DNA of 64,000 nt from Arsenicibacter rosenii (GTDB lineage Bacteria; Bacteroidota; Bacteroidia; Cytophagales; Spirosomataceae). The stretch's first letter is position 1, and each line of letters begins with the position of its first letter. The stretch spans positions 128,250 to 192,249 of the forward strand of contig NZ_MORL01000004.1 of the NCBI RefSeq assembly GCF_001870735.1, in the 5' to 3' direction. The notes beneath the pieces were generated by a model. It was not told the origin of the DNA. It did not search any database and saw only the letters and a program-made list of their open reading frames with translations. A program made the translations under genes and the position numbers. Of the stretch, positions 48,199 to 57,819 are shown one piece after another.

Positions 48199-49986
48199 TT
48201 ATTTCGAACAACCCGTCACCTTGTAGATTTTCCCGTCTGTTTTGGTAAAAAAGTAGAGCTCCTGATTGAGCCCCTGGCCAATCCTGAAGTCGGTTTTCCG
48301 GGTACCGGTCAGCTCGCGGAAAGAGGTTAGCTTACCGTTGAGCTCAATGTCCAGCTCATGCACGACAGCCTGCCGGCCGATGGCCAGTTCACGGTTTTCT
48401 ACGTAATACACCCGCCCGTTTACAATATCGCCGAACACGTATTTGCCGGTCAACAACGGGATGGTTTTGCCGGCATAAACAAAGCCCCCCGAGAAAGCAT
48501 TGCCTTCGTCGTGATCATACTGCGCAACGGGGTAGATATAACCCATCGACCGGTCGTTAGCCGGTAAGGCATAGACTTTGTCCATTTTACCGCGATAGTT
48601 CATCACGTAAGTCCCCTCGCGTTCCGGCCATCCGTAATCGGCACCGGCAATACCCAGGTTGAGTTCTTCGAGTTGTGTCTGACCAATGTCTGAAATCAGC
48701 ATTTTACCGTCGGGCGCCCAGCAGATACGGTTAGGATTCCGGAAACCACGGCAGTAGACTTCATCGGCCGTAGCCGGATCACCGTCGCCCATATACGGAT
48801 TCGATGCCGGAATGCCGTACTGTCCGTTTTTGCTGTTATTTCCCAGCGGATCAATCCGCAGGACCGAACTCCAGATACGGCTTTTATCGCGGCAGATAAA
48901 CGGAAAACCGTTTTCGGTACACCCTCCGTCGCCGATTCCGATATACAGCAAGCCGTAATCAGGGCTGCCGCGTTTCGCCAGCGGGTTGAACGTCAGTTCC
49001 TGCATGCCATGCATCGACGCTACCATATTTACCCGGAACAGTTCCCGGCCGGTTCCGGCAAAGGCGGGGCTCGCCGGATCCGTCATTTTCCACTCGGTTA
49101 CCACCCACTGTAAGGCTACCTTTACCGAATCGGCATACGCAAAATCGGCAGGTTTTGCCCCCGCTTTTTCGGTATGCGATGTATAGAGAAGACCGTTCCG
49201 GTAAAAATCCGGATGAAACGCAAAACTACCAAAGCCGGTCCCCAGTCCGGGCGAGTTGATCATCGCCGGCCGCTCCTTAGCCATGTCCATAAAGACCAGC
49301 ATATCGGCCCCCTTCATTTCGTACAGCAAGCCCCGTATATCAACCACAAACTGCCGGTCAGGCAGGCCGTTCGCGCCAGGCAACACCAGCATTTTGGTGA
49401 TGCGGGCCAGAGGCGTTTGTTTGGCCGTGGCGGGTGCGGTGGTGACCTCCGTCAGGGTGACCCGTAATCCTGATTTCTGAATACGGGCCGGTATCGGGTC
49501 CGGGACCGACGGCCTTGCGTCTGCAGTTTCCGCTTTCGGTTTCGGCTGCTGATGCAGATACGCCAGCAGAGCGCTGAGGTCACTCTCCGACAGGTCGGGG
49601 AAGGCGGGCATATACTGGTTGTACTCCTTAAACAACCGGAGGCCCCGTACATCGCCCCCTTTGATGACTTCCGGAGCATTGCGGATAAACGCAGTGATCC
49701 AGGGCCCCGACATCTCACCGGTGATACCGGCCAGATTGGGTCCGATTCCTTTTTGCCGGAAATTATGGCACGTGGTGCAGGTTGCCTGAAAAAGCGCCTG
49801 CCCCCTGGCTATCACCGTTTTGTCGGCCGAATAGGCCGCAGCGGTTGTGATGGGTTTGGCCGTAGCTTTACCGGCCATTTGTTGGGCAAAGCCCCCTGTG
49901 CTGATACTGAGAAGGGCTGCCAATACAAAATACCACCCTGTTCGTTGATGAGGACGGGTCAATCTATGCGTTTCCTGTTGATTCAT
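48199..49986 (-). CDS. PQQ-dependent sugar dehydrogenase with N-terminal cytochrome c domain
   Basis: A 595-residue exported protein (signal near 16-36, GWYFVLAALLSISTGGFAQ). A class I cytochrome c domain comes first: haem motif CTTCH (Cys70, Cys73, His74) and axial Met126 in YNQYMPAFP. The glucose/sorbosone dehydrogenase beta-propeller follows (about 190-590) with GTGFGSFAFHPDFYRNGLLY, GDGG, GFRNPNRICWAPDGKMLISD and YGWPEREG. It should oxidise a sugar or alcohol in the periplasm and pass electrons to its own haem (family knowledge). The substrate is unknown. It is divergent from araB; the 166-bp gap holds both promoters. Confidence 0.88.
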   Translation of the reverse strand: MNQQETHRLTRPHQRTGWYFVLAALLSISTGGFAQQMAGKATAKPITTAAAYSADKTVIARGQALFQATCTTCHNFRQKGIGPNLAGITGEMSGPWITAFIRNAPEVIKGGDVRGLRLFKEYNQYMPAFPDLSESDLSALLAYLHQQPKPKAETADARPSVPDPIPARIQKSGLRVTLTEVTTAPATAKQTPLARITKMLVLPGANGLPDRQFVVDIRGLLYEMKGADMLVFMDMAKERPAMINSPGLGTGFGSFAFHPDFYRNGLLYTSHTEKAGAKPADFAYADSVKVALQWVVTEWKMTDPASPAFAGTGRELFRVNMVASMHGMQELTFNPLAKRGSPDYGLLYIGIGDGGCTENGFPFICRDKSRIWSSVLRIDPLGNNSKNGQYGIPASNPYMGDGDPATADEVYCRGFRNPNRICWAPDGKMLISDIGQTQLEELNLGIAGADYGWPEREGTYVMNYRGKMDKVYALPANDRSMGYIYPVAQYDHDEGNAFSGGFVYAGKTIPLLTGKYVFGDIVNGRVYYVENRELAIGRQAVVHELDIELNGKLTSFRELTGTRKTDFRIGQGLNQELYFFTKTDGKIYKVTGCSK

Positions 49987-50152
49987 GGCAACTTAGAAAG
50001 GAAACTGCCGCCCGTTTTTACTACCCCTTCCGCAGAACCCTGTATCATGCTAAAAATATATTTCTTATTGGTTTTGTTCTGCAAATCAAAAATGTGTTTC
50101 TTTGACACATTCTAAGCTTTTTTTCCATCCTGCTCCCAAATTTGCTTTTAGC

Positions 50153-51784
50153 ATGGAACACGCATACGTCATAGGCATCGACTATGGCACTGACTCGGTG
50201 CGCGCACTTGTCGTGAATGCACTAACCGGCCAATCTGTTGGCACGCATGTCCACGAATACATCCGCTGGAAACAGGGCAAATACTGCAACCCCTCGGCTT
50301 CGCAGTTCCGCCAGCACCCCCTTGATTATCTGGAGGGATTAGAAGCCTCGGTCAAAGGCGCATTGGCCAATCTTCCCGACGAAGTACGACAAAACATTAA
50401 AGGCATTTCGGTTGATACGACGGGCTCAACACCCTGCGCGGTCGACGAAACCGGTACGCCGCTGGCTTTACTGCCGGCATTTGCCGAAAATCCCAACGGT
50501 ATGTTTATCCTCTGGAAAGACCATACCGCCAACGCCGAAGCGGAAGAAATCAATCAGCTGGCCCATCACTGGGATACCGACTATACCAAATACGTGGGCG
50601 GTATTTATTCGTCGGAGTGGTTCTGGGCGAAGATCCTGCGTACCCTGCGGGCCGACGAAACCATCCGTGACAAGGCCTTCTCCTGGGTCGAACACTGCGA
50701 CTGGGTGTCGGCGGTGCTGACGGGCAACACCGATCCGCTGACGATGAAGCGCAGCCGGTGCGCGGCCGGCCACAAAGCCATGTGGCATGCTGAATTCAAC
50801 GGCTTACCGGCCGAAGATTTCCTGACAAAACTTGACCCGCTCCTGGGCGGACTGCGCGGCCGGTTATTCCATGACACCTATACCGCTGACGAAGCAATGG
50901 GCACCATTTCGGCCGAATGGGCGGAAAAACTGGGCATTCCAGCCGATGTGGTGATCGGGGTCGGGGCGTTTGATGCGCACATGGGAGCGGTCGGAGCCGA
51001 CATTAAGCCGTATTCGTTTGTGCGGGTGATCGGTACCTCGACCTGCGACATGCTGATCGCACCGAACGACGAAATCGGTCACCTGCTGATCCGTGGTATC
51101 TGCGGTCAGGTCGACGGGTCGATCATTCCGGGTATGCTGGGTATGGAAGCCGGTCAGTCAGCATTCGGCGATATTTATGCCTGGTTCCAGCGCGTTATTC
51201 TGAGCGGTCTGGACGGCTTGCTGCCTGCCGATGAACTGGCAGCACTGACCAAAAAGCTTATTCCGTCGCTGTCGGAGAAAGCCGCCAACCTGCCGGTTAC
51301 CGAGAACGATCCGGTATCGGTTGACTGGATGAACGGCCGCCGCACACCCGACGCCAACCATACGGTGAAGGGGGCGATCACCGGTCTGAATCTGGGCAGT
51401 GATGCCGTGCAGATCTTTAAATCATTGGTGGAAGCCACGGCCTTCGGGTCGAAAAGCATTGTACAACGTTTCCTCAGCGAAGGTGTACCGATTAAGGAAG
51501 TGATTGCCATCGGCGGGGTTGCCAAGAAGTCGCCGTTTGTGATGCAGACACTGGCCGACGTGCTGAACATGCCGATCAAGGTAGCGAGTTCAGACCAGGC
51601 CTGTGCGCTGGGAGCGGCCATGTGTGCAGCCGTGGCGGCGGGTCTGTACCCGACCATGCAGGATGCCCAGGCATCGATGTCGTCCGGTTTCGACGCTGAA
51701 TACCATCCCCGCCCTGCGCTGGTGCCGGTCTACGAAGCGCTGTACGCTAAATACCGGAAGATCGGGCAGTTTATTGAGGGGTAA
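50153..51784 (+). CDS. araB: L-ribulokinase
   Basis: A 543-residue FGGY-family kinase that phosphorylates L-ribulose. Seen: the N-terminal phosphate loop VIGIDYGTDSVRALVV, the AraB-specific STPCAVDETGTPLALLPAFA and WKDHTANAEAEEIN, and the C-terminal ATP-site stretch VIAIGGVAKKSPFVMQTLAD. Length matches AraB (about 540-570). I use the ATG at 50153; an upstream in-frame ATG at 50102 would add 17 residues unlike the family. First gene of the arabinose block, 154 bp before araA with an inverted repeat in between. Confidence 0.95.
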   Translation: MEHAYVIGIDYGTDSVRALVVNALTGQSVGTHVHEYIRWKQGKYCNPSASQFRQHPLDYLEGLEASVKGALANLPDEVRQNIKGISVDTTGSTPCAVDETGTPLALLPAFAENPNGMFILWKDHTANAEAEEINQLAHHWDTDYTKYVGGIYSSEWFWAKILRTLRADETIRDKAFSWVEHCDWVSAVLTGNTDPLTMKRSRCAAGHKAMWHAEFNGLPAEDFLTKLDPLLGGLRGRLFHDTYTADEAMGTISAEWAEKLGIPADVVIGVGAFDAHMGAVGADIKPYSFVRVIGTSTCDMLIAPNDEIGHLLIRGICGQVDGSIIPGMLGMEAGQSAFGDIYAWFQRVILSGLDGLLPADELAALTKKLIPSLSEKAANLPVTENDPVSVDWMNGRRTPDANHTVKGAITGLNLGSDAVQIFKSLVEATAFGSKSIVQRFLSEGVPIKEVIAIGGVAKKSPFVMQTLADVLNMPIKVASSDQACALGAAMCAAVAAGLYPTMQDAQASMSSGFDAEYHPRPALVPVYEALYAKYRKIGQFIEG

Positions 51785-51790
51785 TACTTT

Positions 51791-51863
51791 TTTGTCATCC
51801 GGCGAAGAAGAGCTACCTGGCCATTGAATGTTATCAGATCCCTCGCAGGCTCGGGATGACAAA
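51791..51863. repeat. inverted-repeat element between araB and araA
   Basis: TTTGTCATCC (51791-51800) and GGATGACAAA (51854-51863) are perfect 10-bp inverted ends around 53 bp of non-coding sequence. This resembles a short miniature repeat or a long stem-loop. It begins 6 bp behind the araB stop. Confidence 0.75.
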
Positions 51864-51938
51864 GGTACGTAGAACATTATTCAAAGATTAGCAAGCAACC
51901 GGGGCTTTGTACCCTAATTTGTTGCCAATAGAACTAGT

Positions 51939-53435
51939 ATGATCAACCTAAATCAATTTGAAGTCTGGTTTGTTACGGGCAGCCAGCATCTGTATGGCGA
52001 AGAAACGCTTCGCACGGTCGATGAGCATTCGAAAATCATTGCCGACTCATTTGACCAGTCACATCAGATTCCGGTGCGGGTCGTGTTTAAACCTGTGGTG
52101 AAAACCCCCGACGAAATCTACGCCATCTGTCAGGAAGCCAACGTGGCGCCTAACTGTATCGGTATTATCGCCTGGATGCATACCTTCTCCCCTGCCAAAA
52201 TGTGGATACGGGGCCTGAATGTGCTCAAAAAACCACTGTTACATTTACATACACAGTTTAACCGCGACATTCCGTGGGGCGACATCGACATGGACTTCAT
52301 GAACCTGAACCAGTCGGCCCACGGCGACCGCGAGTTTGGCTTCATCATGACCCGCATGCGCCTGAACCGCAAAGTAGTGGTTGGTCACTGGCAGCAGGAC
52401 GATGTGATTCAGGCCATTAACGTCTGGTCACGCGTGGCAGCAGCGCGGTACGACATGCAGGGCGCAAAATTCGTCCGTTTCGGCGACAACATGCGGCAGG
52501 TAGCCGTGACCGACGGCGATAAGGTAGCGGCCGAAATGACATTCGGGTTCGCCGTAAACACCCACGGGGTCGGCGATCTGGTGAAGGTGATCAACCAGGT
52601 ATCCGATGCGTCGATTGATCAGCTCGTGATCGAATACGAACAGAAATACCGGCTGGTGGAGAGCCTGCACAAAGGCGGTGCCCAGCATCAGTCCCTGCGC
52701 GAAGCGGCCCGTATTGAGCTGGGTATGCAGCATTTCCTGCAGGACGGCGGCTACAAGGGGTATACCAACACCTTCGAAGACCTCCACGGCATGGAGCAGT
52801 TGCCGGGCATTGCCTCGCAGCGGCTGATGGCTGCCGGTTACGGATACGGCGGTGAAGGCGACTGGAAAACAGCCGCGATGGTACGGGCGCTGAAAGTGAT
52901 GGCCAGCGGTATGCCGGGCGGTAACTCGTTCATGGAAGACTACACCTACCACTTCGACCCGAATAACAAGCTGGTCCTCGGTGCGCACATGCTCGAAATC
53001 TGCGAGTCGATAGCCGACGGGAAAGCCTCCTGCGAAATTCACCCGCTGGGTATCGGCGGGAAAGCCGATCCGGTCCGGCTTGTGTTCAACACGGCCGGTG
53101 GTCCGGCGCTGAACGTGTCACTGATCGACATGGGTAACCGGTTCCGTCTGCTGGTCAATGAGGTCGATGCCGTAGCCGCCGAACATGAACTGCCGAAACT
53201 GCCGGTAGCGCGCGTGCTCTGGAAACCGAAACCAGACATGCAGACCGCCTGCGCCGCCTGGATTTATGCCGGTGGTGCCCACCATACGGTCTACAGCCAG
53301 AACCTGACGACCGAGTACATCAACGACTTCGCCGACATGGTTGGCGTTGAACTGGTGGTTATCGACAAAGACACAAACCTCCGCCAGCTCCGCAACGAGC
53401 TCCGGTGGAATGAGATGTATTACAAAAACGCGTAA
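51939..53435 (+). CDS. araA: L-arabinose isomerase
   Basis: A 498-residue enzyme converting L-arabinose to L-ribulose with a divalent metal. Typical segments are [18 protein letters not shown] at the start and [20 protein letters not shown]. The metal/catalytic residues known from E. coli AraA are found in [16 protein letters not shown] and [13 protein letters not shown] (two Glu and one His); a C-terminal His lies in [10 protein letters not shown]. Length equals the family norm of about 500. Stands between araB and araD on the same strand. Confidence 0.97.
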   Translation: MINLNQFEVWFVTGSQHLYGEETLRTVDEHSKIIADSFDQSHQIPVRVVFKPVVKTPDEIYAICQEANVAPNCIGIIAWMHTFSPAKMWIRGLNVLKKPLLHLHTQFNRDIPWGDIDMDFMNLNQSAHGDREFGFIMTRMRLNRKVVVGHWQQDDVIQAINVWSRVAAARYDMQGAKFVRFGDNMRQVAVTDGDKVAAEMTFGFAVNTHGVGDLVKVINQVSDASIDQLVIEYEQKYRLVESLHKGGAQHQSLREAARIELGMQHFLQDGGYKGYTNTFEDLHGMEQLPGIASQRLMAAGYGYGGEGDWKTAAMVRALKVMASGMPGGNSFMEDYTYHFDPNNKLVLGAHMLEICESIADGKASCEIHPLGIGGKADPVRLVFNTAGGPALNVSLIDMGNRFRLLVNEVDAVAAEHELPKLPVARVLWKPKPDMQTACAAWIYAGGAHHTVYSQNLTTEYINDFADMVGVELVVIDKDTNLRQLRNELRWNEMYYKNA

Positions 53436-53440
53436 TTCTG

Positions 53441-53496
53441 GTTGCTGATGGTTCTGCGTTGCTGGTTGTTATCAGCAACACAGAACCATCAGCAAC
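53441..53496 (+). repeat. perfect nested hairpin between araA and araD
   Basis: GTTGCTGATGGTTCTG (53441-53456) pairs perfectly with CAGAACCATCAGCAAC (53481-53496), and an inner GTTGCTG (53458-53464) pairs with CAGCAAC (53473-53479), so nearly 25 bp of stem form. It starts 5 bp after the araA stop. No T-run follows, so processing or differential stability of the ara message is more likely than termination. Confidence 0.9.
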
Positions 53497-53525
53497 AATC
53501 CAGAACCATCCGGAATAACGAACTC

Positions 53526-54224
53526 ATGTATAAATCCTTAAAAGAAGCCTGTTTCGAGGCGAATATGCAGTTGCCGAAGCTGGGGCTGGTGCTCTTTACG
53601 TTTGGCAACGTCAGCGCCGTCGACCGCGACCGGGCCGTGTTTGCCATCAAACCCAGCGGCGTGCCCTATGACCTGCTGAAACCCGACGACATCGTGATTC
53701 TTGATTACGATGCAAACGTGGTGGAAGGCACAATGCGGCCCTCGTCGGATACCAAAACCCACGCGCTGCTCTATAAAACGTGGCAAGACATCGGCGGTAT
53801 TTCGCACACGCACAGCACCTACGCAGTGGCCTGGGCACAGGCCGGTATGGACATTCCGATTTTCGGAACGACCCACGCCGATCATACACATCAGGACATT
53901 CCCTGCGCCCCGGTACTGACCGACGCCATGATCGACGGCGATTATGAGTATGAAACCGGCAACCAGATTTTTAACTGCTTTGCCGATAAGGGCTTATCGC
54001 ACAAGGAAATGGAAATGGTGCTATTGCAGAATCACGGACCGTTTACCTGGGGAAAAACCGCCGAAAAAGCCGTCTATAACTCCGCCGTGCTGGAAGAAGT
54101 GGCCCGGATGGCTTACCTGACGCTTCAGATTAATCCGGCCACCGAACGCATCAAGGACACGCTCCGGATGAAGCATTACGAACGCAAACACGGCAAAAAC
54201 GCCTATTACGGACAAGGATGTTAA
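53526..54224 (+). CDS. araD: L-ribulose-5-phosphate 4-epimerase
   Basis: A 232-residue class II aldolase-fold enzyme giving D-xylulose 5-phosphate, the last arabinose step. Zinc ligands are visible: the HTH pair in GISHTHSTYAVAWAQAG and a third His in LLQNHGPFTWG; TTHADHTHQDIPCAPVLTD is characteristic of AraD. Length fits (about 231). I start at the ATG at 53526, since the longer frame from 53442 runs through the hairpin. The symporter gene lies 88 bp downstream. Confidence 0.96.
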   Translation: MYKSLKEACFEANMQLPKLGLVLFTFGNVSAVDRDRAVFAIKPSGVPYDLLKPDDIVILDYDANVVEGTMRPSSDTKTHALLYKTWQDIGGISHTHSTYAVAWAQAGMDIPIFGTTHADHTHQDIPCAPVLTDAMIDGDYEYETGNQIFNCFADKGLSHKEMEMVLLQNHGPFTWGKTAEKAVYNSAVLEEVARMAYLTLQINPATERIKDTLRMKHYERKHGKNAYYGQGC

Positions 54225-54312
54225 TTTTTGCTCCACAGGCACATGGTTACAGTAGAAAACACCCTGCGGCTAATTATGTGCCTGTGTGGCCTTTAAACCT
54301 AAACCTCAACCC

Positions 54313-55968
54313 ATGCAGCTTGGCTTAGAAACGCTCGATTACATTATCTTTCTGGTTTATTTCGTCATTGTGGCTTCGTATGGCTTCTGGGTCTACAAGA
54401 ACAAGGGTAGCCAGAACGCCGACTCCAAAGACTTTTTCCTGGCCGAAGGCTCCCTGACGTGGTGGGCCATCGGCGCCTCGATCATCGCTTCCAACATTTC
54501 GGCCGAACAGTTTATCGGTATGAGCGGGCAGGCCTTTCAGCTGGGTCTGGCCATTTCGGTGTATGAGCTCGTCGGTGGTTTCTCGCTGATTATCATCGCG
54601 GTGTACTTTCTGCCGATGTACATCAAGAACAAGATTTACACCATGCCGCAATTTCTCGAAATGCGGTACGACGGCCGGCTGGCCACCATCATGGCCGTTT
54701 TCTGGCTGTTTCTGTACATCCTGGTTAACCTCACCTCCATTATCTACCTGGGAGCGCTGAGTCTGGAAAAAATGACCGGTTTCGGCTTCATGCCCTGCGC
54801 CATTTTCCTGACCGTTTTCGCCGTGATCATCACCCTGGGCGGTATGAAGGTAATCGGCTACACCGACGTCATTCAGGTGGTTTGCCTCGTGGTTGGCGGT
54901 CTGGCAACTACCTATCTGGCGCTGGAACTGCTGTCGACCAAAGTCGGTACGGGTGCGGGCGTGTTTGAAGGGCTGAGCCTGATCCGTCAGAAAGCCGACG
55001 ATCACCTGCACATGATGTTTGAGAAAGGGCAGTATCAGGTCTACGACGGCAAGGGCGGCACCATTGACGCCTACAAACAGTTGCCGGGCATGATGATGTT
55101 TATCATTGGCGGTCAGTGGATTGTAAACTTTAACTACTTCGGCTGTAACCAGTACATGACGCAGCGGGCCCTCGGTGCCGACCTGACCACAGCCCGTAAC
55201 GGGGTACTGTTCGCCGGTTTTCTGAAGGTGCTCATGCCGTTCATCGTCGTGCTGCCGGGGCTGGCGGCCTACGTTCTCTTCCAGGAACAAGCCGATCAGG
55301 CCATTATCAACGGCATTACCGAAAACGGCATCATCAAACCCGACAATGCCTACCCTGTTTTGCTGAATATTCTGCCGGTCGGACTGAAAGGAATGGCGTT
55401 CGCAGCCTTAACCGCTGCAATTGTTGCGTCACTGGCGGGTAAAGCCAACAGTATTTCGACTATTTATATGTTGGACATCCATAAGAAGTTCTTCAACCCG
55501 AACCTCGACGAAAAGCGTACAGTCTGGTTAGGACGTGTAGCCATTGTCGTTTCGTTTATTATTGCCCTGGCGATTAGTCCGTTTCTGAAGAACTTCGGGC
55601 AAGGATTTGAATACATTCAGGAGTACACCGGTTTTATTTCTCCGGGAATCCTTTCCATCTTTGTGCTGGGTTTCTTCTGGAAGAAAGCAACGGCCAACGG
55701 TGCGCTGGTGGCGGCCCTGCTGAGTATTCCGCTTTCGACGCTGTTCAAGTACTATGCTCCCGATATGCCGTTCCTGAACCGCATGGGTGTCGTGTTCTGG
55801 ATCTGTACGCTGGTGCACATTACCATCAGCCTGCTGACGTCGAAAGGAAAAGACAGTCCGAAAGCGTTTGATGTACCGGCATCATCGTTCCGGACAACAC
55901 CGGGATTCAAAGCCGGTGCGTTTGCCATTATTGCCGCTATTGTCCTGATTTATACAATATTTTGGTAA
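54313..55968 (+). CDS. sodium/sugar symporter (SSS family)
   Basis: A 551-residue inner-membrane protein with about 14 helices. SSS motifs include DYIIFLVYFVIVASYGFWVY, FFLAEGSLTWWAIGASIIAS with NISAEQFIGMSGQAF (sodium-site region of vSGLT-like carriers), and AFAALTAAIVASLAGKANSI. It co-transports a monosaccharide with Na+. Position between araD and kduI suggests L-arabinose or a uronate as substrate (inference). I choose the ATG at 54313; an in-frame GTG at 54286 would add nine residues. Confidence 0.9.
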   Translation: MQLGLETLDYIIFLVYFVIVASYGFWVYKNKGSQNADSKDFFLAEGSLTWWAIGASIIASNISAEQFIGMSGQAFQLGLAISVYELVGGFSLIIIAVYFLPMYIKNKIYTMPQFLEMRYDGRLATIMAVFWLFLYILVNLTSIIYLGALSLEKMTGFGFMPCAIFLTVFAVIITLGGMKVIGYTDVIQVVCLVVGGLATTYLALELLSTKVGTGAGVFEGLSLIRQKADDHLHMMFEKGQYQVYDGKGGTIDAYKQLPGMMMFIIGGQWIVNFNYFGCNQYMTQRALGADLTTARNGVLFAGFLKVLMPFIVVLPGLAAYVLFQEQADQAIINGITENGIIKPDNAYPVLLNILPVGLKGMAFAALTAAIVASLAGKANSISTIYMLDIHKKFFNPNLDEKRTVWLGRVAIVVSFIIALAISPFLKNFGQGFEYIQEYTGFISPGILSIFVLGFFWKKATANGALVAALLSIPLSTLFKYYAPDMPFLNRMGVVFWICTLVHITISLLTSKGKDSPKAFDVPASSFRTTPGFKAGAFAIIAAIVLIYTIFW

Positions 55969-56025
55969 GAACGGGTGGCGGGCCCGACCCTGGGTTGAGT
56001 CCGCCGCTACAAACTACGTTTACTT

Positions 56026-56859
56026 ATGTTTGAAAGCCGTTATGCTTCTTCGCCGAACGAAGTGAAGCAGATGGATACGGAGGCTCTCCGTAAGCATTTT
56101 CTGATTGAGAACCTATTTGTAGCAGATCAATGCTCGTGGGTTCTTTCGTTTTTTGATCGCTACATGACCGGCGGTGCCCTGCCGGTAGCTGGGCCGGTTA
56201 AACTCGAAGCGCCCGAAAACCTGAAAGCCAGCTACTTTCTGGAACGCCGGGAACTCGGTATCATCAACGTTGGCGGGGCCGGTAAGGTAACGGCCGGCGG
56301 TGACACCTACGAACTGGGCTACAAGGAAGCCCTCTACATCGGCCGTGGCACGCAGGATGTTCAGTTTGAGTCGGTTGACAGCAGTGCTCCGGCCAAATTT
56401 TACCTGAACTCTACCCCTGCCCATACGACCTATCCAACCCGTAAGGTATCCCGCGACGATGCCGACCGTGTGGAGCTGGGCAGCATGGAAACTGCCAACC
56501 ACCGCGTTATCAATAAATTACTGGTAAACAGTGTATTACCGACCTGCCAGCTACAGATGGGCATGACCGAACTGAAGGCGGGCAGTGTCTGGAATACCAT
56601 GCCTGCACACGTCCACGACCGGCGTATGGAGGTTTATTTCTACTTTGAAATCCCGCAGGGTCAGGCGGTGTGCCATTTCATGGGGCAGCCGCAGGAAACG
56701 CGCCACATCTGGATGCAGAACGAACAGGCGGTTATTTCACCGAACTGGTCGATTCACTCCGGCGCAGGCACGTCAAACTACACGTTCATCTGGGGCATGG
56801 CCGGCGAAAACCTCGACTACGGCGACATGGACTTCTGCGCGATTACTGAACTGAAATAA
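56026..56859 (+). CDS. kduI: 5-dehydro-4-deoxy-D-glucuronate isomerase
   Basis: A 277-residue cupin-type isomerase that turns 5-keto-4-deoxyuronate (from unsaturated galacturonate) into 2,5-diketo-3-deoxygluconate. Strong signatures: MPAHVHDRRMEVYFYFEIPQ (zinc-binding His residues), NHRVINKLLVNSVLPTCQLQ with MGMTELK, and SPNWSIHSGAGTSNYTFIWG with MAGEN. Length equals the family norm of 278. A terminator follows, then kduD. Confidence 0.97.
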   Translation: MFESRYASSPNEVKQMDTEALRKHFLIENLFVADQCSWVLSFFDRYMTGGALPVAGPVKLEAPENLKASYFLERRELGIINVGGAGKVTAGGDTYELGYKEALYIGRGTQDVQFESVDSSAPAKFYLNSTPAHTTYPTRKVSRDDADRVELGSMETANHRVINKLLVNSVLPTCQLQMGMTELKAGSVWNTMPAHVHDRRMEVYFYFEIPQGQAVCHFMGQPQETRHIWMQNEQAVISPNWSIHSGAGTSNYTFIWGMAGENLDYGDMDFCAITELK

Positions 56860-56866
56860 TCAGACA

Positions 56867-56894
56867 CCCCGGAACAGTGTTCCGGGGCTTTTTT
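56867..56894 (+). terminator. rho-independent terminator after kduI
   Basis: CCCCGGAAC (56867-56875), loop AGT, GTTCCGGGG (56879-56887), then a T-run (56889-56894). kduD, which begins 36 bp later, therefore depends on its own promoter or read-through. Confidence 0.88.
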
Positions 56895-56929
56895 ATATAA
56901 GCCGGAGTATCCTTCCGGACGACAAACGT

Positions 56930-57691
56930 ATGATCTCAATTTCTTTAGCAGGCAAAGTTGCCTTAGTAACCGGGTGCAAGCGCGGGATTGGTAAGGCCAT
57001 GGCCGAAGCACTTGCCGAAGCCGGTGCCGATATTATCGGTGTATCTGCCAACCTTGAGCTGGAAGGCAGCGCCGTATCAAAAAGTGTAGAAGCCCTGGGC
57101 CGCAAATTCTACGCCTATCAGGCTAATTTCGGCGACCGTGCTTCGCTGAACGCTTTCATCAGTCAGGTAAAGGCTGATCATCCGGTGATTGACATTCTGA
57201 TCAATAACGCCGGAACGATCTTACGCAAACCCGCCGCTGAACATCCGGACGAGTATTGGGACGAAGTGATTGCCATCAACCAGACGGCGCAGTTTATCCT
57301 GACCCGCGAAATTGGCCGCGATATGATTGCCCGTGGCAGCGGAAAAGTCATTTTCACCGCGTCGCTGCTAACGTTCCAGGGCGGCATCAATGTGCCGGGC
57401 TATGCCGCCAGCAAAGGCGCGGTAGGCAGTCTGGTGAAAGCATTCGCCAATGAGTGGGCCGGTAAGGGTGTTAATGTGAACGCCATTGCGCCGGGCTACA
57501 TCTCTACCGATAATACCGAGGCCCTCCGCAACGATCCGGAACGCAGCCAGTCCATCCTGAGCCGGATTCCGGCCGGTCGCTGGGGCGAACCGGAAGATTT
57601 CAAAGGCCCGACCGTATTTCTGGCCTCAGATGCATCCAGCTACGTACACGGCACCGTCCTGACCGTCGACGGTGGCTGGATGGGTCGCTAA
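56930..57691 (+). CDS. kduD: 2-dehydro-3-deoxy-D-gluconate 5-dehydrogenase
   Basis: A 253-residue classical short-chain dehydrogenase that reduces 2,5-diketo-3-deoxygluconate to KDG. Seen: cofactor motif VTGCKRGIGKAMAEALAEAG, NNAG at about 87-90, the active-site Ser (TASLLTFQGG) and YAASKG (Tyr/Lys), and the KduD-like segment ALRNDPERSQSILSRIPAGR with WGEPEDFKGP. Directly after kduI, so the assignment rests on family and context. Not related closely to the dehydrogenase remnant at 26931. Confidence 0.93.
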   Translation: MISISLAGKVALVTGCKRGIGKAMAEALAEAGADIIGVSANLELEGSAVSKSVEALGRKFYAYQANFGDRASLNAFISQVKADHPVIDILINNAGTILRKPAAEHPDEYWDEVIAINQTAQFILTREIGRDMIARGSGKVIFTASLLTFQGGINVPGYAASKGAVGSLVKAFANEWAGKGVNVNAIAPGYISTDNTEALRNDPERSQSILSRIPAGRWGEPEDFKGPTVFLASDASSYVHGTVLTVDGGWMGR

Positions 57692-57693
57692 TC

Positions 57694-57803
57694 TGTTGTT
57701 GTAATGTTTTGGAGCCCACAGCCAGGTAAGTTTTTAAAAACCTGCCGCTCATATGGGTAAAATGACGCACCGGCGGCTTTTATTCCAAAACGTTACAACA
57801 ACA
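57694..57803 (+). repeat. 20-bp inverted repeat in the uxuA leader
   Basis: TGTTGTTGTAATGTTTTGGA (57694-57713) and TCCAAAACGTTACAACAACA (57784-57803) are inverted copies with one mismatch, 70 bp apart. Inside lies a second palindrome, GTTTTTAAAAAC. The element fills almost the whole kduD-uxuA gap; it may be a leader structure or a small mobile repeat. Confidence 0.85.
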
Positions 57804-57819
57804 TTACAACCTCTTCACA

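Noticed and set aside
54325-55290. 321-residue ORF antisense to the symporter gene
   Set aside because: Low-complexity H, D, E, Q-rich translation typical of the reverse complement of membrane-protein codons.
56930-57691. kduD as the parent of the dehydrogenase remnant at 26931
   Set aside because: The corresponding segment of kduD reads GVSANLELEGSAV and does not resemble VAMIDRDEAGL, so the remnant comes from another gene.
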